A DNA stretch of 64,000 bases from Candidatus Methylacidiphilales bacterium (lineage in GTDB: Bacteria > Verrucomicrobiota > Verrucomicrobiia > Methylacidiphilales > JAAUTS01). The translations under genes were made by a program, and so were the position numbers. The stretch lies in NCBI GenBank assembly GCA_028713655.1, contig JAQTNW010000014.1, forward strand, positions 1-64,000, read 5' to 3'. The notes below the pieces were generated by a model. That model was not told the origin of the DNA, ran no database searches, and saw nothing but the letters and a program-made list of their open reading frames with translations. This document shows positions 34,910 to 44,145 of the stretch, piece by piece. Position 1 is the first letter of the stretch. Every line of letters starts with the position of its first letter.

Positions 34910-36442
34910 CTATCCCAGACTCTCCAGCATGGGATTGAGCGCTAGTCTCGGTTTTCCACTGGCAACGCCTTCAGCCTCCAGCAGCTTGCGCCGGTTTTCA
35001 ATGGCCTGCCGGTACACCTTGAGATATTCCCCGGCCGGTTTTTCCCAGGAAAAATCCTGTTCCATTGCCTGCCGCATCAAACGCGCTATCCTGTCGGGCC
35101 GGGCGTTCCACGTTTCCAGGGCGCGGCGCAACACCGCCTCCAACGCTTCCGGCGCGGGATCGTCAAACGCAAAACCCGTTCCCAGCCGCGTTTCAGGATC
35201 GTAGTCTTCCACCGTGTCCCGCAGGCCGCCGGTCGAACGCACTATCGGCAGGGTGCCGTAGCGCATCGCATAAATCTGGGTCAGCCCGCAGGGTTCATAC
35301 AGCGACGGCACCAGGAAAAAATCGCTTCCCGCCGTGATCCAATGGCTCAGCTCGTTGGAAAAACCGATAAAGGCCCCCGCCCTGCCCGGAAAACGCAGCG
35401 GCAACTTCTGAAAATAATCTTCCAGGCCGGCATCGCCCGAACCCAGGACAACAAGTTGAAATGGCAGCGAAGCCAGCAAGCGGTCCAGGACGGCAACGGC
35501 CAGATGCAGCCCCTTCTGCTCGACAAAGCGCGACACCACCCCGACGACGGGGCTGTCGTCCTCATCCAACCCAAAACGTTCTTTGAGCCGGCGGCGGCAC
35601 TCGGCCTTGCCTGACAAGTCATGAATGGAAAAATTCTCCGGAATCAGACGGTCGGACTCCGGGCTCCAATGCGAGTAGTCCGCGCCGTTCAGGATGCCGG
35701 AAAAATCCGCCCGGCGGCGGTTCAAATACGGCGCCAGCCCGCGCCCGCCTTCGGGACTGAGGATTTCCTCCGCATGCGCGGGCGAAACTGTCGTGATCGC
35801 ATCGGCAAAGTACACGCCCATTTTTAAAAAATTCACCCGGCCATGGTCTTCGCACACGTCCGGCACAAACCACTGCTTCCCGAGGCCGAGAAAAGGCATG
35901 ACATCCGCGGGATAAACGCCCTGGTAACCAATGTTATGGATGGTCAGCACGGTGGCAGTCGCGGCAAGCGGGGAAAGCACCCGGTCCCAAGTCTTCAAAT
36001 AAGCCGCCACCGGGCTGCCTGGCCAGTCATGCGCATGCATCACATCCGGCAGGAAATCCCGGTCCTTGCAGACCTGCAGGACAGCTTTGGAAAAAAATGC
36101 GAAGCGAAAGGCATTGTCGCCGTACTCCCGGTTGTTTTCATTGTAAATCCCGGGCCTGCCAAAAAATTCTCCATGCTCCAAGAACCAGATTGGAATCAGG
36201 TTGTCCAGCAAGCCCTCATAAACTCCAGCCCAAAGCTCCTGACGTCCGCCCAGATGGACGCAAACCGGGCCCATGAATTTTAACGCCGTTGTTTTAGGGT
36301 CGATCTGCCCATAGAGCGGCATCACAATCCTCACATCGTGCCCTTCCGAGCGGAGCTGTTTGGCCAGGCCGGAAACCACATCCCCCAAGCCGCCGACCTT
36401 TGCCAGCGGGGCGCATTCCGAAGCGATAAATAAAATTTTCAA
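34910..36442 (-). CDS. glgA: Glycogen synthase (ADP-glucose type)
   Basis: A 510-residue GT5 enzyme that extends alpha-1,4-glucan from ADP-glucose. Typical features: N-terminal KVGGLGDVVSGLAKQL with the ADP-glucose-binding Lys15, HAHDWPGSP, VSRFVEQKGLHL and the C-terminal PSLYEPCGLTQIYAMRYG nucleotide site. It has about 30 extra residues at the C terminus compared with E. coli GlgA. No other glycogen genes adjoin it. It diverges from the FecR-domain gene. Confidence 0.95.
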   Translation of the reverse strand: MKILFIASECAPLAKVGGLGDVVSGLAKQLRSEGHDVRIVMPLYGQIDPKTTALKFMGPVCVHLGGRQELWAGVYEGLLDNLIPIWFLEHGEFFGRPGIYNENNREYGDNAFRFAFFSKAVLQVCKDRDFLPDVMHAHDWPGSPVAAYLKTWDRVLSPLAATATVLTIHNIGYQGVYPADVMPFLGLGKQWFVPDVCEDHGRVNFLKMGVYFADAITTVSPAHAEEILSPEGGRGLAPYLNRRRADFSGILNGADYSHWSPESDRLIPENFSIHDLSGKAECRRRLKERFGLDEDDSPVVGVVSRFVEQKGLHLAVAVLDRLLASLPFQLVVLGSGDAGLEDYFQKLPLRFPGRAGAFIGFSNELSHWITAGSDFFLVPSLYEPCGLTQIYAMRYGTLPIVRSTGGLRDTVEDYDPETRLGTGFAFDDPAPEALEAVLRRALETWNARPDRIARLMRQAMEQDFSWEKPAGEYLKVYRQAIENRRKLLEAEGVASGKPRLALNPMLESLG

Positions 36443-36499
36443 CGGCGGGGTTGTATCATAAAATCATGGATTGGCAAAACCGAAGCTTAAATACAAGGC

Positions 36500-36536
36500 T
36501 TGACTGGACATAGTGACAAGCGCTATGTTTTATAAT
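36500..36536 (+). promoter_or_regulatory. Candidate promoter for the FecR-domain gene
   Basis: TTGACT (36500-36505), 18 bases, TATGTT (36524-36529). A perfect TATAAT follows at 36531-36536, but its spacing from the TTGACT (25 bases) is too long, so two -10 options exist. The ATG is 34 bases further on. Confidence 0.45.
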
Positions 36537-36569
36537 GTAAATCAAGCTTGGCTTTTTAGGTATATTTTT

Positions 36570-37763
36570 ATGAAATCCATTCATTATTTGCTTCTGGCAG
36601 GCGCACTTGCATTTGCCTGTTCCAACGCATTCTCAGCAACCCAGTTACACATCAACGGCCTCCAGGAACTTGAGATCGCCAATCAGGACGGCAAACTGAT
36701 CAACAGCCTCACAAGCGGAAGCATCAGCCAGCTTATTAAGTCCGATAATCAGGCCTTCAAGGTTTCTTACGGCAAAGACCTCAAAGGCCGCCAAACTGTT
36801 ATTCTGTATCCGGACCCTGCCAAGCCTCAATCCATTTCAGTCAATTTCATGGGACAGGACATTAATCTATCCCCTGATTCTGTTCTGACCATTGTCATCG
36901 ACAAGTCCGCCACCATTTTTCAAGCCGGTATTCTCGGTACAATCAGTGTCGGCGGGCAAACAGTGGCCTCGGGCACAAGCGTACAATTGCAAAACGGAGC
37001 TGTAGTCAGCGCTTCCACCGCTGCTCCTGCTCCTGAGCCTCCGTCCGCACCGCCATCGCTTGCGCCGAAAATAACCAAAATTGCCAACCAAGAAGCTCCG
37101 CCTGCCCCCGTCGCCGCGGGAAATTTCACCGGACCGACAGTTCTGTCCGTGCAAGGTGATGCGTTTATTGCGCCTCCGGGGAAAGACGTTGTGCAAGTGG
37201 TCAATGAATCCGCCATCCCTCCCCGCATCAGCAAGGGCGCCCAATTGACGCCCGGCAATACGATTCAAACAGGCCCTAACAGCACGGTTATCATCACGCC
37301 CTTCCCGGGAACACAAGCCACCATCCAACCCAACACAACCGTCACACTGGACCAAATGGCCTACACACCGGGCGCTTCGGTGGAACGAAAATTCCACGCC
37401 AATTTGAAATCCGGATCGGTTTTTTCAAACATCAACGGCTTCAAACCCGGCAGCACGTCTTATGAAATTGAGACGCCTTTCGGCGTTGCGGCTGCCCGCG
37501 GCACCATTTTCAATGTGACCTACGATGGCATAAAGTTCAAAATCGAAGTGGTCGATGGCCATGTCCGCGTCACCAACGAGACTACGGGCAAAACCTATGA
37601 TATTACCGTCAATACCGGCGAAATGGCCGTCATTACCAAGGACATTGCGGACGGTAAGGATCCTGCCACAGTAACAGCCAACTTGGAGCGCGTTCTGGAT
37701 TCCTTCCAAACCCTTTTTGCTCCGCGCTTGAACGATCTGCCCATTACGCCCACCACCCCCTAA
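36570..37763 (+). CDS. Secreted FecR-domain protein
   Basis: A 397-residue exported protein with signal peptide (first 23 residues, ending SNAFSA), a low-complexity Ala/Pro linker at about 150-190, and a C-terminal FecR domain (about 215-360: GNTIQTGPNSTVIITPFPGT, ETPFGVAAARGTIFNVTYDG, VVDGHVRVTNETTGKTYDI, TGEMAVI). No membrane anchor or adjacent sigma factor is seen, unlike the iron-dicitrate FecR pair. It may be a surface or periplasmic protein that borrowed the fold. The stop codon TAA overlaps the first base pairs of a three-hairpin element. Confidence 0.8.
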   Translation: MKSIHYLLLAGALAFACSNAFSATQLHINGLQELEIANQDGKLINSLTSGSISQLIKSDNQAFKVSYGKDLKGRQTVILYPDPAKPQSISVNFMGQDINLSPDSVLTIVIDKSATIFQAGILGTISVGGQTVASGTSVQLQNGAVVSASTAAPAPEPPSAPPSLAPKITKIANQEAPPAPVAAGNFTGPTVLSVQGDAFIAPPGKDVVQVVNESAIPPRISKGAQLTPGNTIQTGPNSTVIITPFPGTQATIQPNTTVTLDQMAYTPGASVERKFHANLKSGSVFSNINGFKPGSTSYEIETPFGVAAARGTIFNVTYDGIKFKIEVVDGHVRVTNETTGKTYDITVNTGEMAVITKDIADGKDPATVTANLERVLDSFQTLFAPRLNDLPITPTTP

Positions 37764-38011
37764 CCTGCATATTCCATACTCATTTTGATCATCGGATCGT
37801 TGGCGCCGTGCCACAACAGTGGGAAGACTTACGCAGTACCTATGCAGGTTATTACAAAACCGCCTCAAAATTAAGGCGGTCCCAATTCAAAAAAATCCCA
37901 TCCAGGCGGTTTTGTTTTTAACCCGGATGTGAATTCGCTACTGATTCTGCCCGGACTTTTGGCTGGACACTATGCGGGGGTTTTCAGAAGCGTATGAACC
38001 ATCCGGGTTAA
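37762..38011 (+). repeat. Three-hairpin element, full copy B
   Basis: Stems: AACCTGCAT (37762-37770) with ATGCAGGTT (37842-37850); ACAAAACCGCCT (37854-37865) with AGGCGGTTTTGT (37904-37915); TAACCCGGAT (37919-37928) with ATCCGGGTTA (38001-38010). Compared with copy A each stem carries paired changes that keep it perfect. The last stem reaches into the stop end of the hlyIII gene. Confidence 0.88.
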
Positions 38012-38679
38012 CAGCAATACAGGTAAATAGCCGTGAAATGGCAGCCCGTGCCCGCCATCACGAAAAGGTGCCAGATAAAATGGCTGTAGCGGAGGCGCTC
38101 TGCCGCGTAAAATACCACCCCGCCCGTGTAAGCGAGCCCACCGGCCACCAGCAAAATCAGGCCCGGCGCCGGCAAATGCAGCCAAAGAGGCCGGATGGCA
38201 ATCACGATCAACCATCCCATGGCCAGATAGAGCGAGTTTGACAGGATTCCATGTCGGAGCCCGCCCGCCAATTTGGCTATCATGCCAAAAATCGCCAATC
38301 CCCAGACAATTCCGAACAGTGTCCAGCCCCACGCGCCGCGCAATACGCCAAATGTAAACGGAGTGTAGGAACCTGCAATCAAGAGAAAAATCGCCGCATG
38401 GTCGAGCAGTTGAAAGGCGCTTTTCCACACGCTCTTCGGCAGGGCATGATAAAACATCGAGACGAAATACAACAGCAGCACGGAGATGGAAAAAATTGAG
38501 GCCCCGGCCACCGATAATACGCTGCCATGCCGCGCAGAGGCCAAAATGAGAAACGGAGCGGCAGCGGCGGCCGCAAAAAATCCAATGCCATGGCTGACAC
38601 TGTTGGCGATCTCCTCTCCAATCGTCTGCCCGGGCCGGGGTGTCGCAGCCGTCCGTCCCATGCTCGTGGGATGATTCAT
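38008..38679 (-). CDS. Hemolysin III / PAQR-family membrane protein
   Basis: A 223-residue seven-helix membrane protein of the HlyIII/YqfA group (progestin and adipoQ receptor relatives). Diagnostic blocks: VSMFYHA, LLDHAAIFLLIAGSYTPF and C-terminal HFIWHLFVMAGTGCHF, the conserved His/Asp set likely to bind a metal. Its start overlaps the kinase stop (ATGA), so it is translated with the hybrid sensor kinase. Members are proposed to be hydrolases or membrane homeostasis factors; haemolysis is a legacy name. Confidence 0.88.
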   Translation of the reverse strand: MNHPTSMGRTAATPRPGQTIGEEIANSVSHGIGFFAAAAAAPFLILASARHGSVLSVAGASIFSISVLLLYFVSMFYHALPKSVWKSAFQLLDHAAIFLLIAGSYTPFTFGVLRGAWGWTLFGIVWGLAIFGMIAKLAGGLRHGILSNSLYLAMGWLIVIAIRPLWLHLPAPGLILLVAGGLAYTGGVVFYAAERLRYSHFIWHLFVMAGTGCHFTAIYLYCC

Positions 38680-40277
38680 AAAACGCGGCTCAGAACCTCG
38701 CGCAAACGGTCGCGGTTAAACGGCTTGGCTATGACGGCGGTAAACCCGAACGGCTGGGGGTCCATCATGGCCGGTTGGTCGGTATAACCGCTGGATGCAA
38801 TGGCGAGCACTTCAGGATCAATCTGGCGCAGACTGTGAATGACCTCCGCCCCTCCCATGCCGTTAGGCACCATCAGATCCAGAATCACAGCATTGAATTT
38901 TTGCCCCATCGCGATTGCCTCTTCATAAATGCGGATGGCTTCTCCTCCGTCCTTCGCCGTCATCACTTGATACCCCAATTGCTTGAGCATCGTGCCAATA
39001 AAATTGCGCACAAGCTCTTCGTCGTCCATCAGCAGGATGCGCTTTTCCCTGCCGGCGGCTTGCGGCGCGGCAACAGTCTCCCTTGCCTGCACAGGCCCGT
39101 GCACAGGTATGTATATTTTAACCACGGTGCCGACGCGGGGTTTGGAGTCGATCAAAATGGTCCCTTTGTGCCGTGAGATGATCGACAAAGCGGTGGTCAG
39201 GCCCATGCCCTGGGCTTTTTCCTTTGTTGTAAAATAAGGTTCGAACGCCCGTGCGAGATGCTCCTGCTCAATCCCTTTGCCCTGGTCTCGAATCTCGATG
39301 TTGACGTATGCTCCCGGGGCCAGTTGTGGCGGGCGGTTTACCGAGTTGAGCGAAAAGGTGGCAACATCGGCCGTGATCCGAATGACCGAGCGGCTGGTGA
39401 TGGATTCAACCGAATTCGTGAGGATATTTTTCAGCGCCTGGATAAAGCCCTGCTGTTCGACCAAAATACTGGGTATTCCGGGAGCAATGAAAAGATCGCA
39501 GCGGGCCAGCGTGTTGGCAAGCACGGCCTCCGAAATACCGCGAAGCAACGGCCCCACCATCAATTCCTTCTTTTCCACTTCATCCGTTTCGCCTCCCAAC
39601 CCCATCAGGCGGTTCACCACCTGCTGGGCTTGCATGGCCGCAGTTTCCGCCTGCTCGAGGTCCGCTGCAAAATCACGCCCTTTCTGGGCTGAGTTCTTGC
39701 GCGCCTTGCGAATGTGCTCCACCACATTTTTCAGGATGCTGTCGAATTCATGCCCGACTCCCGTTGCCAGGTTTGAAACAGCCTCGATCTTTTTGGCTTT
39801 GATCAACTCCTCTTCCATTTTTTTCCGCATGGTAATGTCGCGCGATACCAGAACCAGGCACTCGACATCCCCTTTTTCATTCGCCACCACACGCGCCACC
39901 GATTCCAGCAGAACCCAGTCTCCCTTTGCATGGCGGATGCGGTACTCGATTTTCCGTCCCATCCCTGTGCGGATGGATTCCTCAAAAACCGATTGCACCA
40001 TCGCCATGTCGTCCGGATGCACCTCGGCCAGGGAATAACTGCCCTCCATCGCTTCGGGATCGTAGCCCAGTGTTTTTTGATAGGCGGAATTGTTCCAGAG
40101 CCGCAGTCCGGTCGGGCTCACCACCGCGATCAGATCCGCAATATTGTCGGTGACCAGCTTGAAGAGGGTTTCGACCTTTTTGATTTCAAGCCGCTCGTCA
40201 TGGAGTTGCTTGAGTTCGCGCAGAAGATGCGCAAGCTCTTCTTTGGACACAAAACCCGAATCCTCGGCTTCACCCAT
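38676..40277 (-). CDS. PAS-domain hybrid histidine kinase with receiver
   Basis: A 533-residue soluble hybrid kinase without membrane segments. Order: short coiled helix (10-40), PAS domain (about 38-150), dimerisation/phosphoacceptor helix with His176 in GVGHEFDSIL, ATPase domain with KNILTNSVES, RDQGKGI, FEPYFTTK and GMGLTTA, then a receiver domain (about 412-533) with LLMDDEE, phospho-acceptor Asp in VILDLMV and the switch Lys in AKPFN. The signal is cytoplasmic or passed through PAS. It is translationally coupled to the HlyIII gene; no separate DNA-binding partner is adjacent. Confidence 0.92.
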   Translation of the reverse strand: MGEAEDSGFVSKEELAHLLRELKQLHDERLEIKKVETLFKLVTDNIADLIAVVSPTGLRLWNNSAYQKTLGYDPEAMEGSYSLAEVHPDDMAMVQSVFEESIRTGMGRKIEYRIRHAKGDWVLLESVARVVANEKGDVECLVLVSRDITMRKKMEEELIKAKKIEAVSNLATGVGHEFDSILKNVVEHIRKARKNSAQKGRDFAADLEQAETAAMQAQQVVNRLMGLGGETDEVEKKELMVGPLLRGISEAVLANTLARCDLFIAPGIPSILVEQQGFIQALKNILTNSVESITSRSVIRITADVATFSLNSVNRPPQLAPGAYVNIEIRDQGKGIEQEHLARAFEPYFTTKEKAQGMGLTTALSIISRHKGTILIDSKPRVGTVVKIYIPVHGPVQARETVAAPQAAGREKRILLMDDEELVRNFIGTMLKQLGYQVMTAKDGGEAIRIYEEAIAMGQKFNAVILDLMVPNGMGGAEVIHSLRQIDPEVLAIASSGYTDQPAMMDPQPFGFTAVIAKPFNRDRLREVLSRVL

Positions 40278-40357
40278 AAAATCATTAGACCTGTTACGGC
40301 CTGTTTGGGCCGTACTAGCGGTCTATGCTGAAGCTTAAATTATGCCAATTCCAATTT

Positions 40358-40987
40358 TCAGCGAAATGGCCCTAAAGCATGCTCTTTCAGGTAATTCAGG
40401 AGCGTCTGCGTAATTAATTCACCGGTTTCCCGGCACTCATCCTTTAATGAAATATCGGCCGGTGGCGCAGTATCCGCCGCCGTATCCTCGGCGATCTTGC
40501 GCCTGCCGGTCACCCGGAATGTCATAAACGGTTGGACCTGCGATTTTCCCAAATCATACACAAAAACCGTGCACTCAATCCTGTTTTGCCTGGCGCTGTC
40601 AGGATTCAACAAAATCGATTGCGCATCCGCCATGGATAACAACCGGATACGACCACTCACCAGCCAGCCGTCCGCGGCAAATGGCTGGGTTTTGTCCTGG
40701 CGCTGCACATCAAACCCTTCCTGTGCCAGACGCTCCTTAAGACGATCACCCAATTCATGCACCACACCCGACTCAAAATCAGCAGCGGCAGCCTGCTCCA
40801 TATCCATGGTCAAAACCACACCATCCGTTTCAAAATCCCGGATAAAGATCGAAGTGGGCCTTTTCTCGGGTACCGGCAAATTTTGAAGTTCCATGTCATG
40901 GGTGGAAACCGTACCGCAGCCCGAAATAAGGAGCCCGGAGCCTGCCAATAGGCTGAAAGCGACAAGGTAAGCCGATATTGTTTTCAT
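40358..40987 (-). CDS. Putative lipoprotein (DUF4410-like)
   Basis: A 209-residue protein with a signal sequence and lipobox (GLLISGCG), so probably anchored in the outer or inner membrane. The mature domain (IFIRDFETDGVVLTMD, LGDRLKERLAQEGFDV, DGWLVSGRIRLL, FRVTGRRKIAED) follows the pattern of DUF4410-type envelope lipoproteins, which look like small nucleotide-hydrolase-free alpha/beta folds. The start at MKTISAYL is chosen because it puts the lipobox in the usual place. Function unknown. Confidence 0.7.
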   Translation of the reverse strand: MKTISAYLVAFSLLAGSGLLISGCGTVSTHDMELQNLPVPEKRPTSIFIRDFETDGVVLTMDMEQAAAADFESGVVHELGDRLKERLAQEGFDVQRQDKTQPFAADGWLVSGRIRLLSMADAQSILLNPDSARQNRIECTVFVYDLGKSQVQPFMTFRVTGRRKIAEDTAADTAPPADISLKDECRETGELITQTLLNYLKEHALGPFR

Positions 40988-41183
40988 GTCAAAAGCCCTG
41001 GGTGAACGTGGACACATGGAAAATCCAGCCAGAGCGGCACTTTGGCAAGCAGAAAGAAAAATCAAATCTTTGAAAATACGGCCAAAGCAGGCAGAATATC
41101 ACTTATGTCAGGCGCAAAACTGGCCAAGCCACAATGCCGGGACACCCCTTTTCACAGCTAAACAACCGTAAAGCAACCCCATC

Positions 41184-41543
41184 ATGATTCGACTCATCCT
41201 GGCCTTGCTCAACCTTCTGGGATTCCCCGGCATTGGAACCCTGCTGGCCGGACATAAACGCACCGGACTCATCCAACTGGCCCTCGCTTTCATCGGAGGC
41301 GCCCTCACCCTGCTTCCGATTCTTCCAATAATCCATACTGTTTCACCCTATCTTTCCGACAGCAACCAATTGACGGAAAAACTCGAAAGCGGTGAATTGG
41401 TTTCCCTGCCTACCCTTGTGATAACACTGCTCCTCAGCCTCATCGGCGTGTTGATTTTCTCCTGCACCTGGCTCTGGTCCTCCGTGACAACAGCCCCGCG
41501 CAAAAAGACCCCACCCCCGCTGCCCGGTTCCACTACACCTTAG
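41184..41543 (+). CDS. Small membrane protein
   Basis: A 119-residue protein with three likely membrane helices (about 2-21, 30-50 and 75-97) and a Pro/Thr-rich C-terminal tail. The start MIRLILALLNLLGFPGIGTLL resembles TM2-like small membrane proteins that begin with a Gly-rich turn. No specific motif or function is recognised. It diverges from the lipoprotein gene. Confidence 0.6.
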   Translation: MIRLILALLNLLGFPGIGTLLAGHKRTGLIQLALAFIGGALTLLPILPIIHTVSPYLSDSNQLTEKLESGELVSLPTLVITLLLSLIGVLIFSCTWLWSSVTTAPRKKTPPPLPGSTTP

Positions 41544-41766
41544 AAGCCGCTTGACGAATTATCTATGGGATCACAGTCAGATTACCACAACCCAAGTGTA
41601 CACCCGCGTTGTGCCGGTCGATCTAAAAGTGCCTCTGGAGTCAGCCCTCGACTCCTGACAGATTTTATCCTGGCTTAGCTTTTGAATCGGGAGAGGTTGC
41701 TTCGGGGCGTTTCCCAACATCAGATGAACATGGTTCAACATCAGCAAGAGGCATGCATCGAAAGAT
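41544..41766. other. Non-coding gap
   Basis: A small GGAGTC-AGCCCTC-GACTCC hairpin (41637-41655) lies between two convergent genes. Nothing else is seen. Confidence 0.4.
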
Positions 41767-42201
41767 TCAAATCACTGACAAATTCCCCGCCTTCGCATTG
41801 CGGACGGCGGAAACCAAAATTCCAGTGTCAAAAGTCGCCAACTTTCCGCCGTGCTTCACCGCCAGCGCGAGCAGATAAAGATCGGTCAGATGGCGCGAGC
41901 TGTGAATCCGCTCCGCTGAAAAAATGGCATCGTCGCGAATCGAAAGGTCGTCCGGCCAGAATTCATGGTTGGTCTGGCCGGCGAATTTTTGCAGCCTTGA
42001 AATCAAATCACCCGGCATGAAATGCGCGTTCCGGCTGTAACTCCGGTTTGACATGATGCGGACAACGCCGCTTTCAGTAAGCGGGCAGCTCGCCCAACCG
42101 CGCTTCGCATGGGCCGCCCACCAGGCATGCGCCCGATCATGAAAAGCGTGGTCGGGGTCAAGCAATGCAATGACGACATTGATATCCAGCAAAGTTCGCA
42201 T
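41767..42201 (-). CDS. vapC: PIN-domain toxin, VapC family
   Basis: A 144-residue PIN nuclease. The acidic metal-binding residues are present: Asp6 in LLDINVVIALLD, Glu near residue 43 (LTESGVVRI), the Asp of HLTDLYLLALA and the Asp of TFDTGI. VapC toxins cut tRNA or rRNA. It starts 3 bases after the antitoxin stop, a standard VapBC layout on the minus strand. Likely functional. Confidence 0.88.
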   Translation of the reverse strand: MRTLLDINVVIALLDPDHAFHDRAHAWWAAHAKRGWASCPLTESGVVRIMSNRSYSRNAHFMPGDLISRLQKFAGQTNHEFWPDDLSIRDDAIFSAERIHSSRHLTDLYLLALAVKHGGKLATFDTGILVSAVRNAKAGNLSVI

Positions 42202-42204
42202 GAT

Positions 42205-42444
42205 TTAGATGCCTTCTTCGTCGCGCAGTTTTTGAACATGCTCAAGCGTGACGACTTCACCGCGCGAAGGCAGTACCGGCACGCCGCCGCGCAAAGTCGG
42301 ACGATTTTTTTTCTGCGCTGCAGGCGCAGTCAAACCCCGGCGCGCAAGGTTGGAAATGACCTCCCCGGCGGTACAGCCTTCGGATTGGGCCAGTTCCTTG
42401 GCCGCCTGCAACACGTCATCTTCAATGTTCAACGTCGTTCTCAT
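42205..42444 (-). CDS. vapB: VapB-type antitoxin
   Basis: A 79-residue antitoxin with N-terminal MRTTLNIEDDVLQAAKELA (ribbon-helix-helix DNA-binding part) and a polar C-terminal tail for toxin binding. It precedes vapC by 3 bases. A good promoter lies immediately upstream, and its spacer holds two TTGATGC repeats that may be the autorepression site. Confidence 0.85.
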   Translation of the reverse strand: MRTTLNIEDDVLQAAKELAQSEGCTAGEVISNLARRGLTAPAAQKKNRPTLRGGVPVLPSRGEVVTLEHVQKLRDEEGI

Positions 42445-42451
42445 GCATCTG

Positions 42452-42480
42452 ATGTTATTGCATCAAGGCATCAACGTCAA
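42452..42480 (-). promoter_or_regulatory. vapBC promoter/operator candidate, probably leaderless
   Basis: On the minus strand TTGACG (42475-42480), 17 bases, TAACAT (42452-42457). Transcription would start at about 42445, right at the vapB ATG. The spacer reads TTGATGCCTTGATGCAA, a tandem pair of TTGATGC. Confidence 0.55.
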
Positions 42481-42630
42481 ATTTCTTCGTCCCGGAAATC
42501 GGGCGCGGCGACCGTCTCCCCCTGCCCAAGTGCGGACACGGAAATAAACCGGGTTGAGATTCAAGTCCCTTGCAGTCAGCCGCTGAATTTGCTTTTGTCT
42601 TCCGGCGTCTGCTTTTAACTTCAATCCCTT

Positions 42631-44145
42631 ATGGCCAATGACACCGCAATCAAACCCACGCGCTCTGAAGATTTTCCCGAATGGTACCAGCAGGCCGTCG
42701 CCGCCGCCGATCTGGCTGAAAATTCAGATGTCCGCGGCTGCATGATCATCAAACCCTGGGGCTACGGTCTCTGGGAACAAATCCAGCGCCCGCTCGACCG
42801 GATGTTCAAGGAAACCGGGCATGACAACGCCTATTTTCCTCTCTTTATCCCGCTCAGCTACCTGCAAAAAGAAGCCGACCACGTCGCCGGGTTCGCAAAA
42901 GAATGCGCCGTTGTCACCCACCACCGCCTGGAAACCGATGCTTCCGGTCGCCTGGTACCCAAGGGTGAGTTGACCGAACCGCTCATCGTCCGCCCCACCT
43001 CGGAAACCATCATCGGCGCCTCGTTCGCACGCTGGGTGCAGTCCTACCGCGATCTGCCTCTGCTGCTGAACCAATGGGCCAACGTGGTCCGCTGGGAAAT
43101 GCGGCCCCGGCTCTTTTTGCGCACCACCGAATTCCTCTGGCAGGAAGGCCACACCGCGCACGAAACGGCGGATGAAGCCCGCGAAGAAACGGAAAAAATG
43201 CTGGGTGTCTATGAAACCTTCGCCAAGGAATACCTCGCGCTGCCCGTGTTGACCGGTGAAAAAAGCGAAAGTGAACGCTTCCCCGGCGCGAACCGGACGC
43301 TTTGCATCGAGGCCATGGTTCAGGACCGCAAGGCCGTCCAGGCCGGCACCTCGCATGACCTCGGCCAGAATTTCGCCAAGGCCGCCAACATCCAGTTTTT
43401 GTCGCGCGATAACAAGCAGGAATTCGCCCACACCACAAGCTGGGGCGTCAGTACGCGCCTGATCGGCACGCTCGTCATGGCCCACGGGGATGACAACGGC
43501 ATCATTCTTCCTCCTCGCGTCGCGCCGTCCCAAATCGTCATCCTGCCTGTCATTCCAAAAGAACCTCAACGGGCCGATATCCTCTCGGCCTGCGAGCAGC
43601 TCGCGGCGGAACTCCGCGCCCAAAACTGGCATGGCGAACCCTTGCGCGTCAAAGTGGATGCCCGCGAAAAAACAGGCGGCACAAAAAGCTGGGACTGGAT
43701 CAAAAAAGGAGTGCCCCTGCGCGTCGAGATCGGGCCTCGCGACCTGGCGTCGGGCAGCGTTTTTGTCGGACGCCGCGACCGCGAAGCCAGGGACAAGCAG
43801 TCGCTGCCGCGCAACGAATTCGTCGCCAAAGCCGCCGCACTATTGCAGGAAATCCAGCAGGGACTGTATGACCGTGCGCTGGCATTCCGCAATGAGAACA
43901 CACGCAGGATCGACTCGAAAGAGGAGTTCTACGCCTACTTCACGCCGAAAAATCCCGAAAAACCGGAGATCCACGGCGGCTTTGCCCTCGCCCACTGGTG
44001 CGGGTCACTGGAAGTCGAGGAACAATTGAAAAACGACCTGAAAGTCACCATCCGCTGCCTGCCCTTTGACGAAAAAGAGCCCGGCGCCTGCATCTTCACA
44101 GGCAAGCCCAGCAAACAGCGCGCCGTCTTCGGCAAATCGTATTGA
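42631..44145 (+). CDS. proS: Prolyl-tRNA synthetase, archaeal/eukaryotic type
   Basis: A 504-residue class II synthetase. Landmarks: LIVRPTSETIIGASFARWVQ (motif 2 region), RTTEFLWQEGHTAH, GTSHDLGQNFAKA, and the C-terminal zinc-like extension ending in KSY. The editing (INS) domain of the long bacterial ProRS is absent, so this is the short archaeal-like form found in scattered bacteria. It is transcribed alone, convergent with pabC. Confidence 0.95.
   Translation: MANDTAIKPTRSEDFPEWYQQAVAAADLAENSDVRGCMIIKPWGYGLWEQIQRPLDRMFKETGHDNAYFPLFIPLSYLQKEADHVAGFAKECAVVTHHRLETDASGRLVPKGELTEPLIVRPTSETIIGASFARWVQSYRDLPLLLNQWANVVRWEMRPRLFLRTTEFLWQEGHTAHETADEAREETEKMLGVYETFAKEYLALPVLTGEKSESERFPGANRTLCIEAMVQDRKAVQAGTSHDLGQNFAKAANIQFLSRDNKQEFAHTTSWGVSTRLIGTLVMAHGDDNGIILPPRVAPSQIVILPVIPKEPQRADILSACEQLAAELRAQNWHGEPLRVKVDAREKTGGTKSWDWIKKGVPLRVEIGPRDLASGSVFVGRRDREARDKQSLPRNEFVAKAAALLQEIQQGLYDRALAFRNENTRRIDSKEEFYAYFTPKNPEKPEIHGGFALAHWCGSLEVEEQLKNDLKVTIRCLPFDEKEPGACIFTGKPSKQRAVFGKSY

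Noticed and set aside
36531-36536. TATAAT as the sole -10 of the FecR-domain gene
   Set aside because: The only good -35 is 25 bases away; TATGTT at 18 bases fits better.
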